From NCBI GenBank assembly GCA_002396645.1, contig DGYI01000044.1:18773-82772 (forward strand): DNA of 64,000 nucleotides, written 5' to 3'. Both the position numbers and the translations under genes were made by a program. This DNA is from Firmicutes bacterium UBA5010 (lineage in GTDB: Bacteria > Bacillota > Clostridia > Tissierellales > Sedimentibacteraceae). Shown here in pieces: positions 36,601 through 44,573 of this stretch. Under the pieces are notes generated by a model that had not been told where the DNA came from, did no database searches, and was given only the letters and a program-made list of their open reading frames with translations. Positions within the stretch are counted from its first letter, which is position 1. Every line of letters starts with the position of its first letter.

Positions 36601-38611
36601 GCTTAATTGTGCTTGGACTTAGAGGTATTGAACTGTTCACTACCTTTAAAACACCGCTATCTGATGATTCCCATGAAAGCATTGTATATTGAATACTTGT
36701 CGGAACCTCAAAGCTTTCTTTTATTTTGTCAAATGACTCATTGCTTCCAATTAAATTATTGCTTAACGGTTCTATAATATTTGTTCGTATGGCATCTCTG
36801 ACTCTGTCTCTGTCCCATCCTATTACAGTACGAATAGCATAATCTTTTTTTGCTTCACCTTTTGAAAACTCAAAATTCAATTCAACCTGTCTGTTGCCCG
36901 GTAATCCATATCTTAAATGTTCTTCATCAAACATATAATCAATATTTCCGTCTAAATCTATAAATTCTTGTTTGTCTGATGATTTAACACTTACTTCTAT
37001 TCCTTCAAATCCTTTTGCCTTTAGTACATCCTTCATATGCACATTAACATTATTATCTTTGTCCGAGTTTAATTTCAAATTAAACCATTCAAGGCTTTTT
37101 ATCGCATCACTTAAATACTTCTCATCATCGTCTTCTGCAGGTTTGTTTTTTGTTAATATGTAATCAAAATGTTTTTTAAGTTCATAGCTGCCTTTAGATA
37201 AGGTTGCTGTCAGCCTTACTTCTCTTTCACCTTCATCAGGCAATGTGATAAATCCAATATCGCCATCTATTTCTATAAGAGTTTCATCGGATGACTCCCA
37301 ATAAATTGATATGGAATAATCTCCACCCTTATCATAGTCAACTAATCTTATCCATTTATCATCAGTCACAGGTGATTTTAACTCATTAGGAGTGCTTTGC
37401 ACTGTTACTTTAAGAATATCCGCTGCTCTTTTTAAATCCTCTAATTCAGGAATTACTTCTTCTTCGCTTTCTAATCCCTGCCACCTTAGAGTAGGATAAT
37501 CATCTTTAGTAAACACAAATTCATCATCAGTATCTACAATTATAACGTCGTCAGGTATATTTAATTTGTCTATTATTTCTGTAGTCTTGAAATCTTCTAC
37601 TGATACTTTGCCTAAGCTCCAATCTGTTTCACCAGCAAGATAGAAAGTATTTTTTGAGATTCCGCCTGTCGGTGATATTGGATTTTTTTCATTTGCCGTT
37701 AATTCTCCTGTATTATAGGCGTTTATAATTTTAATCTCACCGGTGTATGTAGTATTTTGTATTATTCCTACTATACCGCCGGCTTTACCATTATCTCCGC
37801 CACGTACATTTCCTTGATTATACACATTATTAATTATTGTAGAAGGATTCTTTTTATCAATTGCTCCCACTATACCGCCTGCAGTATCTGCATAGCCTGT
37901 TCTTGATTTTACAATTCCAAAGTTAGCTGCTGAACTTATTCTTCCTTGCGCTTGACCAGCTATACCACCTATAAGTGAATACCCTTCTATGTTTCCATAA
38001 TTTGAAACTGTGTAAATAGTGCCTTCATTTACTCCGGCTATACCACCTACATAATTACCTTGAGTTGTAGTTGCCGTGTTCTTAACTGTTGCATAATTCT
38101 CTACTTCACTTATTGTGCCTTGATTTTTTCCTGCAACTGCACCTAAATTAATTTTATTTCCTTGAATTGAACCGGTCAGTTTGAAATTTCTCACAGTACC
38201 TTTATTAGTTTCTATAAATCCTTTAGTATGTGCGGTTGCATTTATATTTATATTCCTTATGTAAAACCCATTGCCGTTAAACTCTCCCAAAAAGCTTTTA
38301 ATCGGAGTCCATAGTTCATTTTCCAAGTCTATATCATTTAATAATTCTGCATTTATTTCTTCTGTCGGCAGCTCATTTGCTTTATTTGCAAACCAAAATA
38401 AATCCTCTTTTGTTTTTAATTGATAAAAGCCATTTATTATCTCAGGCTCTTCACTGCCTTCTTCATTACTCTGTTCATTTTGGCTTTCTATGCTTTCCTC
38501 TATCTTTAGCACTTGCTCATCGCCTGTCGCAAATACCTGCGTGGCTATGTCAGGCACTAAGCTAAACAGCATAGTTAAAACCATAATTAAACTTAAAATT
38601 CTTTTCCTCAC
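33641..38611 (-). CDS. Giant secreted protein: GLUG repeats, Ig-like repeats, DUF4430, prenyltransferase-like toroid, Big2
   Basis: 1656 residues with a signal peptide (1-29). In order: GLUG-type repeats (about 124-305, for example NYVGGIAGVNEGTI), four or so atypical bacterial Ig-like repeats (about 390-950), a DUF4430 domain (about 958-1080; GGWMFTVNGEIPNFSAG, VIWFCTYDWERDNAP), a Big2 domain (about 1100-1190), helical repeats like the prenyltransferase/squalene-cyclase alpha-alpha toroid (about 1195-1450; YPTTLAFSVLALDMA, NPYSASAVLQGLIAVG), a second Big2 domain (about 1470-1553) and a C-terminal beta domain. Toroid plus DUF4430 is the layout of transcobalamin and intrinsic factor, though in the opposite order. 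It starts with GTG behind AGGAGG. No wall anchor is seen; a partner SLH protein is encoded next. Regulated by the cobalamin riboswitch at 38748. Confidence 0.85.
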   Translation of the reverse strand: MRKRILSLIMVLTMLFSLVPDIATQVFATGDEQVLKIEESIESQNEQSNEEGSEEPEIINGFYQLKTKEDLFWFANKANELPTEEINAELLNDIDLENELWTPIKSFLGEFNGNGFYIRNININATAHTKGFIETNKGTVRNFKLTGSIQGNKINLGAVAGKNQGTISEVENYATVKNTATTTQGNYVGGIAGVNEGTIYTVSNYGNIEGYSLIGGIAGQAQGRISSAANFGIVKSRTGYADTAGGIVGAIDKKNPSTIINNVYNQGNVRGGDNGKAGGIVGIIQNTTYTGEIKIINAYNTGELTANEKNPISPTGGISKNTFYLAGETDWSLGKVSVEDFKTTEIIDKLNIPDDVIIVDTDDEFVFTKDDYPTLRWQGLESEEEVIPELEDLKRAADILKVTVQSTPNELKSPVTDDKWIRLVDYDKGGDYSISIYWESSDETLIEIDGDIGFITLPDEGEREVRLTATLSKGSYELKKHFDYILTKNKPAEDDDEKYLSDAIKSLEWFNLKLNSDKDNNVNVHMKDVLKAKGFEGIEVSVKSSDKQEFIDLDGNIDYMFDEEHLRYGLPGNRQVELNFEFSKGEAKKDYAIRTVIGWDRDRVRDAIRTNIIEPLSNNLIGSNESFDKIKESFEVPTSIQYTMLSWESSDSGVLKVVNSSIPLSPSTIKPIRSSEDKKVNLVCKIQFNHDFYETEDLILTQKYELTVSGDNVNDTIAEMQKLLDDNYTVDKLKDFTNKQAINPDDVRNDIQLIIPQDTGIDNYFDYKFEVSSDSDLLVVNSYRANVYRPLPGEEAEEVNLTVHMKHKEKNIEVTKLIPIKITALSQKEIDDEINLMQLAKENYFKGIKGDNLSADEITSNLRVFREVNLINGELVWTRHINDDRNTGICPDNIEGWENQEQWRLFRSSKPNIIAHENLLVTKPEFNTEVKIESSLSSIVYGKYALKYPNIEDFQKLYKQNVSAVVTVIGEKGNGSGDPEEKQISVGTAIVVFEEDGTYSVHKNVGMVNIDKDKHDGGFTAFGALQATTDEYQANGDWITSIYGITGPVTGGWMFTVNGEIPNFSAGQVKLKEGDKVIWFCTYDWERDNAPTWKELGGEEEEKLSIKIKTNKTSLSIGEELPLVAEVRKGTAVVADKEILWLSSNAEIAVIEHGNLVAKKAGEVTLTAALAEDKSIKDSIKIRVSEEGKIDISIEDAIKALRKHYSNKADYTFREAIGYNYTSDNMDKDLLEIAYKFKTNENPKSASENVGNIIGLIAAGKNPYNHKGKNYVEALVSAQNAEGKFIIGQYDDYPTTLAFSVLALDMANAQYDREKAIDALIRYQDAKGSFAGIDETGMVLTALVRYKDKAQVQDAINKGLSYLKAEQDANTGGYIVYGAENPYSASAVLQGLIAVGEDPLSEGWTKNGKTIVDSLMSFYEDGHFENKSEYGTDIDMITEQAFIALADVYMGKSMFNEIKLNDNEIVRIAIQKPAISKIIEGEIIKLFVNGYDSNNNLVPAGKIEWSSSDSEIATVDEAGIVKTKKPGEVIITAKLEGKSINHSVELSISEKEFETNYTGSTEISSENKLEAKIEVKNLTKEKKSVTLIVALYDKKSNKMISYEIERAELSSDEEKELAVGLLISVSGDYYIRIFLWDSLENQTIIMNDYTEFEIAN

Positions 38612-38636
38612 ATTAATTCCTCCTAAAATTTATAAT

Positions 38637-38674
38637 AAAAAAAATGCCCTAACCCTCAAGGATTAAGACATTTT
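38637..38674 (-). terminator. Riboswitch-linked terminator before the DUF4430 gene
   Basis: AAAATG-C-TAA-CC stem pairing with GGTTAGGGCATTTT, followed by eight T on the minus strand. It lies between the aptamer and the ribosome site, so control is probably by transcription termination. Confidence 0.85.
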
Positions 38675-38747
38675 ATATAAAGTATAAGACATTGCATAAA
38701 AATACTATACAAAAATACACTTAGTACACATCCACCTCAATCCCAGA

Positions 38748-38926
38748 AGGTTTTTATAATGCTATACTTAGGCAGTTCTCCTGACTTATGGATCAAAGCA
38801 TATCTTTCGCCTTCCCAAGAATATTCTCAGTGGCATATTGAAAGGATGCTCCCCAATTACAGTGGCCGGACCGTTCATGATTTTAACATGATTCCCTTTT
38901 AATCTTTATAAAACTATTTCCTTCTA
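38748..38926 (-). promoter_or_regulatory. Cobalamin riboswitch (DUF4430 operon)
   Basis: Minus strand contains, in order, AAAGGGAATC, CCGGCCACTGTAA, TTGGGGAGC, TATGCCACTG, GGGAAGGCG and CATAAGTCAGGAGAACTGCC, the conserved blocks of the adenosylcobalamin-type aptamer. Complementary ends GTTTTATAA/TTATAAAAAC close P1. Confidence 0.93.
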
Positions 38927-39033
38927 TACCTTCAAAAACCTTGCAAAGCCTATCCAAGACTTTGGAATTCCAGTAATAAAAAGAAAATTATAAAGAACCT
39001 AAATATTTTAATATTAATTTTTCTGACAAGGCT

Positions 39034-39062
39034 ATTATATAGTAAAGAATCATTTAAGTCAA
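39034..39062 (-). promoter_or_regulatory. Sigma-A promoter of the DUF4430 riboswitch transcript
   Basis: Minus strand TTGACT, 17-base spacer, TATAAT, about 110 bases before the aptamer core. Confidence 0.8.
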
Positions 39063-39203
39063 TAATGCTGTTTACATAATTTTTTTTGTATTTTTACCCT
39101 TATTTAGAGCTTGATTATTTCAAATCAGTCTGATATTATAGCTAATATAATTGTTCAAAATAGTTAATATTATAGTATATCACTGAATGAATGGAGATAA
39201 AAA

Positions 39204-40433
39204 ATGGACAGGCTCGGACATAATAACAGATATAATATAATCGGGGGGCTTTTAGGCACTTTTGTTGCATCCAGTGCAGGATATCTGGGAACATACTTAA
39301 AAGTTCTCGGAGGAAATGATTTTCATTTTGCACTATTAAATGCATTTCCTAGCATGATAGCTGTGCTTGTTCTAATACCCGGTGCTATAATAATTGACAG
39401 CACAAAAAACAAGCTGAGGACAACACTTCTTATATGTTTTTTATCAAGAGCATTTTTCCTTTTATATGCCCTTGTTCCATTTCTGCCGAGAGAGTTTCAT
39501 GCAATCAGCCTCGTAGCACTAATGGGTCTCAGAAACGCACCGGAAGCCGTATGGGGTATCGGATACCAGTCTCTTATGGCTGATGTTTTTCCGATAGATA
39601 AATTAAACTCAATCATAGGAAGCAGAAACAGATTCAACAGCATACTGACAATAGGCGCAACATTTATACTCGGGATGTTTTTAACTCTTAACGAAAGCTT
39701 TCCTATAGATATAATATTATTGTACAAAATACTCTTTATTTTTACATTTGTAGTAGGTGTAATTGAAATTATTCAATATAAAAATTTCGCTTTTGAAGCA
39801 AATCCGCCTCAAAGAAGTGAGCATTTGGGTAAAAAACTGCTCGGCATAATAAAGACCTTGCCTGAGCACCCGAAATATATAAAATATTGTTCGACAGTAA
39901 TAATATTTTACTTAGGCTGGCAAATGGCATGGCCTTTATATAACTTATATCAATTAGATGTTTTAAATGCAAATGCAGCTTGGGTAGGTTATCTTAATAT
40001 AACCTCAACGATTGTTCAGTTTTTAACAATAAATATGTGGATGAAACTGGCCGATAAGCTTGGAAGCAGGGTTATTTTAGGTGTATGTATGTCATTAATG
40101 GCTCTTTCTCCGTTTGTATATGCTTTAAGCAGTACCTTGCCTATGCTTTTGGCAATGCAATTGATAATAGGAAGCGGAATGTCAGGTGCCACAACTCTTT
40201 TGTTTAATGAGCTTATATGCGTCAGTCCCGAAAAAAACAGAACTCTTTATATATCACTGTTTACTTGTCTTACACAAATTACAAGCTCATTTATGCCTTT
40301 TATAGGTACTTATATAAAGGGAACATTTTCTATTCATATGGCATTATATATCAGTTCGGCAATAAGATTTTTAGGTGCGGGAATATTTTTATGGGCATTC
40401 AGAAAAGAAAGACAATGTCAAGACCAGGAATGA
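39204..40433 (+). CDS. MFS transporter
   Basis: Major-facilitator-type membrane protein of 409 residues with about 12 hydrophobic segments. The cytoplasmic loop after helix 2 reads IIIDSTKNKLRTTLLI, a weak version of the MFS loop signature, and KLADKLGSRVILG is the matching motif in the second half. GGAG precedes the ATG. It runs divergently from the cobalamin-riboswitch transcript, and the gap to the activator gene (about 180 bases) has its own possible promoter. Substrate unknown. Confidence 0.78.
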   Translation: MDRLGHNNRYNIIGGLLGTFVASSAGYLGTYLKVLGGNDFHFALLNAFPSMIAVLVLIPGAIIIDSTKNKLRTTLLICFLSRAFFLLYALVPFLPREFHAISLVALMGLRNAPEAVWGIGYQSLMADVFPIDKLNSIIGSRNRFNSILTIGATFILGMFLTLNESFPIDIILLYKILFIFTFVVGVIEIIQYKNFAFEANPPQRSEHLGKKLLGIIKTLPEHPKYIKYCSTVIIFYLGWQMAWPLYNLYQLDVLNANAAWVGYLNITSTIVQFLTINMWMKLADKLGSRVILGVCMSLMALSPFVYALSSTLPMLLAMQLIIGSGMSGATTLLFNELICVSPEKNRTLYISLFTCLTQITSSFMPFIGTYIKGTFSIHMALYISSAIRFLGAGIFLWAFRKERQCQDQE

Positions 40434-40540
40434 GTTATTAATAAGCTATCATAGTTTCAAGCGGAGCTTTTAAATAAGCTCGAATAAATTAATATATAAC
40501 TTTGAGTTATCTAAATAGACAAAGGTATAACTAATTTCTA

Positions 40541-40570
40541 TTGTTATAAGCTTATATATTAATTTATAAT
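40541..40570 (+). promoter_or_regulatory. Possible promoter of the activator gene
   Basis: TTGTTA, 18-base spacer, TATAAT, about 45 bases before the start. Confidence 0.35.
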
Positions 40571-40612
40571 ATATGGAGTATTTGAATAACTACTGTCTGT
40601 ATGGAGGTAAAA

Positions 40613-41371
40613 ATGAACTTTATAGGTATTGACATAGGCTCTACTGCGGCGAAAACCGTTATATTTGACGGAAATAAAATTATAGATTGCTTTACTCTGC
40701 CTACAGGCTGGAACAGTAAGGAAACCTCAGAGCTGATTAAAAGCAGGCTTATTGATGCAGGTATTGTACTTGATAAAAATAGCACGAAGATTATTGCAAC
40801 CGGATATGGAAGAATATCCGTAGATTTTGCTGATGATGTTGTTACAGAGATAAAATGTCACGGCTTAGGCGGTGGATATCTTTTAAATGAAAACTGTACC
40901 GTAATTGACATAGGCGGTCAGGATACAAAGGTTGTCACATATAAAAACGGTATGGTTACAAAGTTTCTGATGAATGATAAATGCTCTGCCGGAACAGGGA
41001 AGTTTATAGAGATTATGGCTAACAGAATGGGACTTAGTCTCGGAGAGTTTTTAGGGCTTGCCGAGCATGGAAAAGCTCTTAATATAAGCTCAATGTGCAC
41101 AGTTTTCGCTGAATCCGAGGTTATAGGATATATAGGTGCCGGAGCCGACAGAAAGGATATAGCTGCAGGCGTTATAGATTCTGTAGTGACTAAGGTAAGT
41201 CAATTAGTAAACAGGCATGGTGTAGAAGGTAAATGTATACTTACCGGGGGTTTGAGTCAATCTTCATATGTAGCTGATGAGTTGTCTAAAAAAATAGGAC
41301 ATGATGTATGTAAAAATGAGCTGGGAAGATATGCAGGTGCCTTGGGCGCCGCAATTATAGCTGCTAAATAA
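40613..41371 (+). CDS. Acyl-CoA-dehydratase-type activator ATPase (BadF/HgdC family)
   Basis: ASKHA-fold ATPase of 252 residues related to HgdC and E. coli YjiL. It drives ATP-dependent electron injection into 2-hydroxyacyl-CoA dehydratases or double-cubane proteins through a [4Fe-4S] cluster shared by a dimer. Motifs: GIDIGSTAAKTVIFDG, VIDIGGQDTKVV, and the two cluster cysteines in NDKCSAGTGKF and SSMCTVFAESEV. The ATG at 40613 has GGAGGT 6 bases upstream. The matching double-cubane gene is convergent, just across a terminator. Confidence 0.92.
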   Translation: MNFIGIDIGSTAAKTVIFDGNKIIDCFTLPTGWNSKETSELIKSRLIDAGIVLDKNSTKIIATGYGRISVDFADDVVTEIKCHGLGGGYLLNENCTVIDIGGQDTKVVTYKNGMVTKFLMNDKCSAGTGKFIEIMANRMGLSLGEFLGLAEHGKALNISSMCTVFAESEVIGYIGAGADRKDIAAGVIDSVVTKVSQLVNRHGVEGKCILTGGLSQSSYVADELSKKIGHDVCKNELGRYAGALGAAIIAAK

Positions 41372-41374
41372 AAG

Positions 41375-41427
41375 GTGAACTACGTTCACTCTGTATCTGA
41401 TAGGAAATAGAACTTTCCTATCAGATA
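41375..41427. repeat. Two-hairpin palindromic repeat (family B, copy 3)
   Basis: GTGAAC-TAC-GTTCAC, then TATCTGATAGGAAA-TAGAACT-TTCCTATCAGATA. It starts four bases after the activator stop. The loop and right arm (TAGAACTTT...ATCAGATAAA) match copy 2 at 9665-9682. Confidence 0.55.
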
Positions 41428-41474
41428 AAAACAGTGCCGATACACGGGAGTTTGTGTATTGGCACTGTTTTTAT
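41428..41474. terminator. Bidirectional terminator between activator and double-cubane gene
   Basis: Long stem AAACAGTGCC-ATACAC / GTGTAT-GGCACTGTTT with T-rich tracts on both sides. Confidence 0.9.
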
Positions 41475-42632
41475 TTATTTTAAAATTTCTATGAAAGCCG
41501 CTATTCTTGTATCGAGTTGTCCAACATCTGATTGTGAATAATCTGTCTCGATTGTTATATAAGGTATGTTTTTCTCATTTTCAGTAAATCTCTTAATTTG
41601 AAGAGTTTCAACGCTGTACGGATGACATGATGTCAATACCACGTCTATAACCCCATCTACTTGATATTCATCTATCATTTTATCTAAAAGCTCTATTCTT
41701 TTTCCATTCGGAGATATACATGCACATCCGATGTTAAGGTATTTACGAGCTATAGCTTCGTAGATGTCTTCTGCATTTTCATCAACATTTTCTTCTATTG
41801 CCTTAGCACCGCCGCAGTTTTCCAAAGCAACCACACATCCGCCGTTATCTTCTATAGCCTTAAACAGCTTCGCACTTACTCCGCCTATAGGTGAACCTGT
41901 TATCAATATACGAGGTTTTTTAGCATCCTCTTCATTAGGAACATATTCGCTCTTAATTTGCTCAATAAGAGCTTTCATTTCCTCTATATTAGCTTCTTTA
42001 TCGAACTTAAAGCCTGCTCCGTAAAGAGTATTGTGCACTTTAGAGCCCAGGATTGGCGATGGCTTTAATTTGCCCAGGCTGTAGAATTCTTTTCTTACGT
42101 CTCTTTCTCTGTTTTTCAGCTTCACAGCCTCTCTAACTTGTTCCTCTGTTATTGTAACACCAAAAAATTCTTCAAGTTTTTCTTTATATCCTATAACTTC
42201 TTTTTTCCACATCTCAAATCCGCTTTTGCCCGTCGCGCTGTTTGGAAGCTCCATAATATGAACAGGTTTAAATTCACTTAAGTATTCATACATCTTTTTC
42301 TTTCCGTCGCAAGTAGATTCGCCTACAACTAAATCAGAGAAATAGAAGAACGGACATTTATCGGTTTTTGCAAATCCATAGCTTGCTTTTATAAGCGGAC
42401 ATAGGTTTTTAGGTAAATCTTTTTCAGCCTCAGGGATTGTCTCCTCTGAAAATGAGCATAGGCTGATAGGCACTGCACCCATAGCCATTGGAATTTCCTC
42501 CGGCATAAATGTGCAGAAAACTCCTACAACCGGTATTTCTTTTTCTTTAAGTTCTTTAACAGATAAAAAGGCATTTCGTCTGGCCTCTGCAAACTCTTCA
42601 AATATTGCCGGTAATTCTTTTCTTACTTTCAT
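41475..42632 (-). CDS. Double-cubane cluster protein / 2-hydroxyacyl-CoA dehydratase family (YjiM-like)
   Basis: Iron-sulfur protein of 385 residues in the HgdA/B-BcrB/C family. The single-subunit form next to an activator fits the double-cubane cluster proteins (E. coli YjiM, Carboxydothermus DCCP), which reach very low potentials by ATP-dependent reduction. Candidate cluster cysteines appear in GVFCTF, LCPLIKASYGF, KCPFFYFSDLVVGESTCDGKKK, GCACISP and LTSCHPYSVE. The ATG at 42632 follows GGAGGT. It lies 137 bases downstream of the methyltransferase operon in the same direction. The substrate is unknown; it may serve reductive activation of the corrinoid protein (inference). Confidence 0.85.
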   Translation of the reverse strand: MKVRKELPAIFEEFAEARRNAFLSVKELKEKEIPVVGVFCTFMPEEIPMAMGAVPISLCSFSEETIPEAEKDLPKNLCPLIKASYGFAKTDKCPFFYFSDLVVGESTCDGKKKMYEYLSEFKPVHIMELPNSATGKSGFEMWKKEVIGYKEKLEEFFGVTITEEQVREAVKLKNRERDVRKEFYSLGKLKPSPILGSKVHNTLYGAGFKFDKEANIEEMKALIEQIKSEYVPNEEDAKKPRILITGSPIGGVSAKLFKAIEDNGGCVVALENCGGAKAIEENVDENAEDIYEAIARKYLNIGCACISPNGKRIELLDKMIDEYQVDGVIDVVLTSCHPYSVETLQIKRFTENEKNIPYITIETDYSQSDVGQLDTRIAAFIEILK

Positions 42633-42769
42633 ATTAACCTCCATAATGTTTAACAATACCTTTATTTATTTTTATCTAAAGTATTTTTAATCTTTGTCCC
42701 AAAATTTGTCCCTATCCTTAAATGGTATTGAATTTCAGCCAGTTTGTCAATTTAAAATAAATTATACAA

Positions 42770-43822
42770 CTACCCTTTACTATGAAATTTTTTATTATCA
42801 ACATTTGCAGCTTCCTTTATAGTTGATAAAATACTGCTTATATTTTCTAATCCTGTTCCTACACCCAAGCCACAGGCAGGCGAAATTATATGAAAGCCAT
42901 CATTTATACATTTGAGTGTCGATGTACGTATTTTTTCTTTGCTTCCGAACTCAAGCATATAGGTGTTTATATTGCCCATTATCGTGTGTCCTTCCAACTC
43001 CTTTTTTATGTCTTTAATGTTGACCATAGAATCGAAGCTTAACGCATCTGCTTTAATATCAGCTATAATATTCTTAACAATATTCATGTTTCCACATATA
43101 TGAACAATAATTCTTGTGTCGCAGCAGCTTTTAATTTTATCTATTATCTGGTTTATATAAGGTATTGCAAATTCTTTAAATGCAGCAGGTCCAAGTATCT
43201 CACCTGTTGCACTCGGGTCAGATATAGTTATACAGTCAGCACCTGCCTCAAGCTGCTTGATGCCAAATAGTGCGATTTGTTCAGATATAAAGTTCATAAG
43301 GCATTTAGAAGCCTCTTTGTGTTTCTTAAGTCCTCTATAAAAAATATTAGGGTCAAGCACTGATGTTGCAACACTTACAGGTCCTGTCAAATTGCCTATA
43401 ATAGGAACTCCATCCTTGTACTCTTTTAATTTTTTTATTGAATCAAGAACTACTGCTGCTCTTCCGGATTCAAAGTCAATCTTTTTCAAGCTATTCCATT
43501 CAGCTGATTGTTTTAGGCAATATTCAGCTATATGCGGCTCTATCATCATATCTCCAAAGTTTACGGAAGATCCCATGGCTTCTGCTTCAACAGTCATGCA
43601 AAACGGCACTCCATAGTTCTCAAATAATCCGAAAGTATAAACCGCTCTTGAAAGTTCTGTCATCAAATCAGAGTTACTGTGAGCATCAGGCCATATTGCA
43701 TCAGTTTTTTGCATTAGTTCTTTAGTCACCATATTCATCATTCCACCGGGGCAGATGCAAGGTGGTCTATCGATATCTTTTTTATCAATGGCATTAAATA
43801 GCCTTTCTTTTTCTGTAAACAT
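42770..43822 (-). CDS. Uroporphyrinogen decarboxylase family corrinoid methyltransferase (MtaA/CmuA type), copy 1
   Basis: About 350 residues, TIM-barrel methyltransferase of the UROD family. The zinc site typical of MtaA/MtbA (HxC plus distant Cys) is present: IIVHICGN and ISPACGLGVGTG. ADCITISDPSATGEILGP matches the family core. In this family such enzymes move methyl groups between a corrinoid protein and a thiol or pterin acceptor, or from a substrate to corrinoid. It adjoins the corrinoid-protein gene (five bases after its stop if the ATG at 43822 is used; 43849 is an alternative, overlapping start). Which half-reaction it performs is unknown. Confidence 0.85.
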   Translation of the reverse strand: MFTEKERLFNAIDKKDIDRPPCICPGGMMNMVTKELMQKTDAIWPDAHSNSDLMTELSRAVYTFGLFENYGVPFCMTVEAEAMGSSVNFGDMMIEPHIAEYCLKQSAEWNSLKKIDFESGRAAVVLDSIKKLKEYKDGVPIIGNLTGPVSVATSVLDPNIFYRGLKKHKEASKCLMNFISEQIALFGIKQLEAGADCITISDPSATGEILGPAAFKEFAIPYINQIIDKIKSCCDTRIIVHICGNMNIVKNIIADIKADALSFDSMVNIKDIKKELEGHTIMGNINTYMLEFGSKEKIRTSTLKCINDGFHIISPACGLGVGTGLENISSILSTIKEAANVDNKKFHSKG

Positions 43823-43826
43823 ATTT

Positions 43827-44474
43827 TTATACTGACAGCAATTCATCAATTAATTTAACTGCTTCAACAGCATTTGGCGAATAACCGTCTGCTCCTATTT
43901 TTTTTGAAAATGAAAGCGATATCGGAGCCCCTCCTATTATAACTTTAACTGAATCTCGAAGATTTTGCTCCTTTAAAAGCTCTATGACTTTTTGCATACT
44001 ACTCATGGTGCTTGACATAAGAGTTGACATAGCCAAAACATCTGCATTGGTTTCTGCTATTTTATCAACAAAACTTTGGCATGGCACATTTCTTCCCATA
44101 TCTATAAGTTCATATCCTGCTGCCTCAAGCATTATTTTAACTAAATTTTTCCCTATATCATGAGTATCTCCCTCTACTACACCCAGAACAATTTTTTTAC
44201 TTTTGCTGAAATTATTTTTATCTAAATGCGGCTTCAAAACATTCAAGCCGTTATACATTGATTCAGAGCATACCAAAAGCTCAGGAATAAAATATTCCTC
44301 CTCTTCAAAAAGCTTAGCCGCGCGCTGCATACCGTCTACAAGTCCATCTAATATACCATCTATAGCAGGATATCCTGCATCTATATATTGCTTTGCTACA
44401 TCTGCTGTCAGCTCGTCTTCCATCTCTAAAACACAGTCAGACAATTTTGACAATAGTGTTTCTTTATTTTTCAT
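43827..44474 (-). CDS. Corrinoid-binding methyltransferase protein (MtaC/MtbC type)
   Basis: Methyl-carrier corrinoid protein of about 215 residues. The N-terminal helical cap (about 5-85) is followed by a B12-binding Rossmann domain (about 90-215) with the cobalt-ligand motif DTHDIGKNLV (DxHxxG), and the later STLMSSTMSSMQKVIE and VIIGGAPIS. It carries the methyl group between the substrate methyltransferase and the acceptor methyltransferase. The ATG at 44474 has AGGG 8 bases upstream; a TTG three codons earlier is possible. It sits inside the ABC-importer/UROD operon. Confidence 0.93.
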   Translation of the reverse strand: MKNKETLLSKLSDCVLEMEDELTADVAKQYIDAGYPAIDGILDGLVDGMQRAAKLFEEEEYFIPELLVCSESMYNGLNVLKPHLDKNNFSKSKKIVLGVVEGDTHDIGKNLVKIMLEAAGYELIDMGRNVPCQSFVDKIAETNADVLAMSTLMSSTMSSMQKVIELLKEQNLRDSVKVIIGGAPISLSFSKKIGADGYSPNAVEAVKLIDELLSV

Positions 44475-44573
44475 TTCTTTCAACCCTACCTATATGCAAT
44501 TATTTTAATTTTAAAATCTTTATTTTTTACCCGCATTTTCTCTGCTTACATACATCTGGTTGCTGCTACGAAT

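Noticed and set aside
42770..43822. True uroporphyrinogen decarboxylase (HemE) for haem synthesis.
   Set aside because: It keeps the HxC and distant Cys zinc ligands of MtaA-type methyltransferases and adjoins a corrinoid protein; no other haem genes are present.
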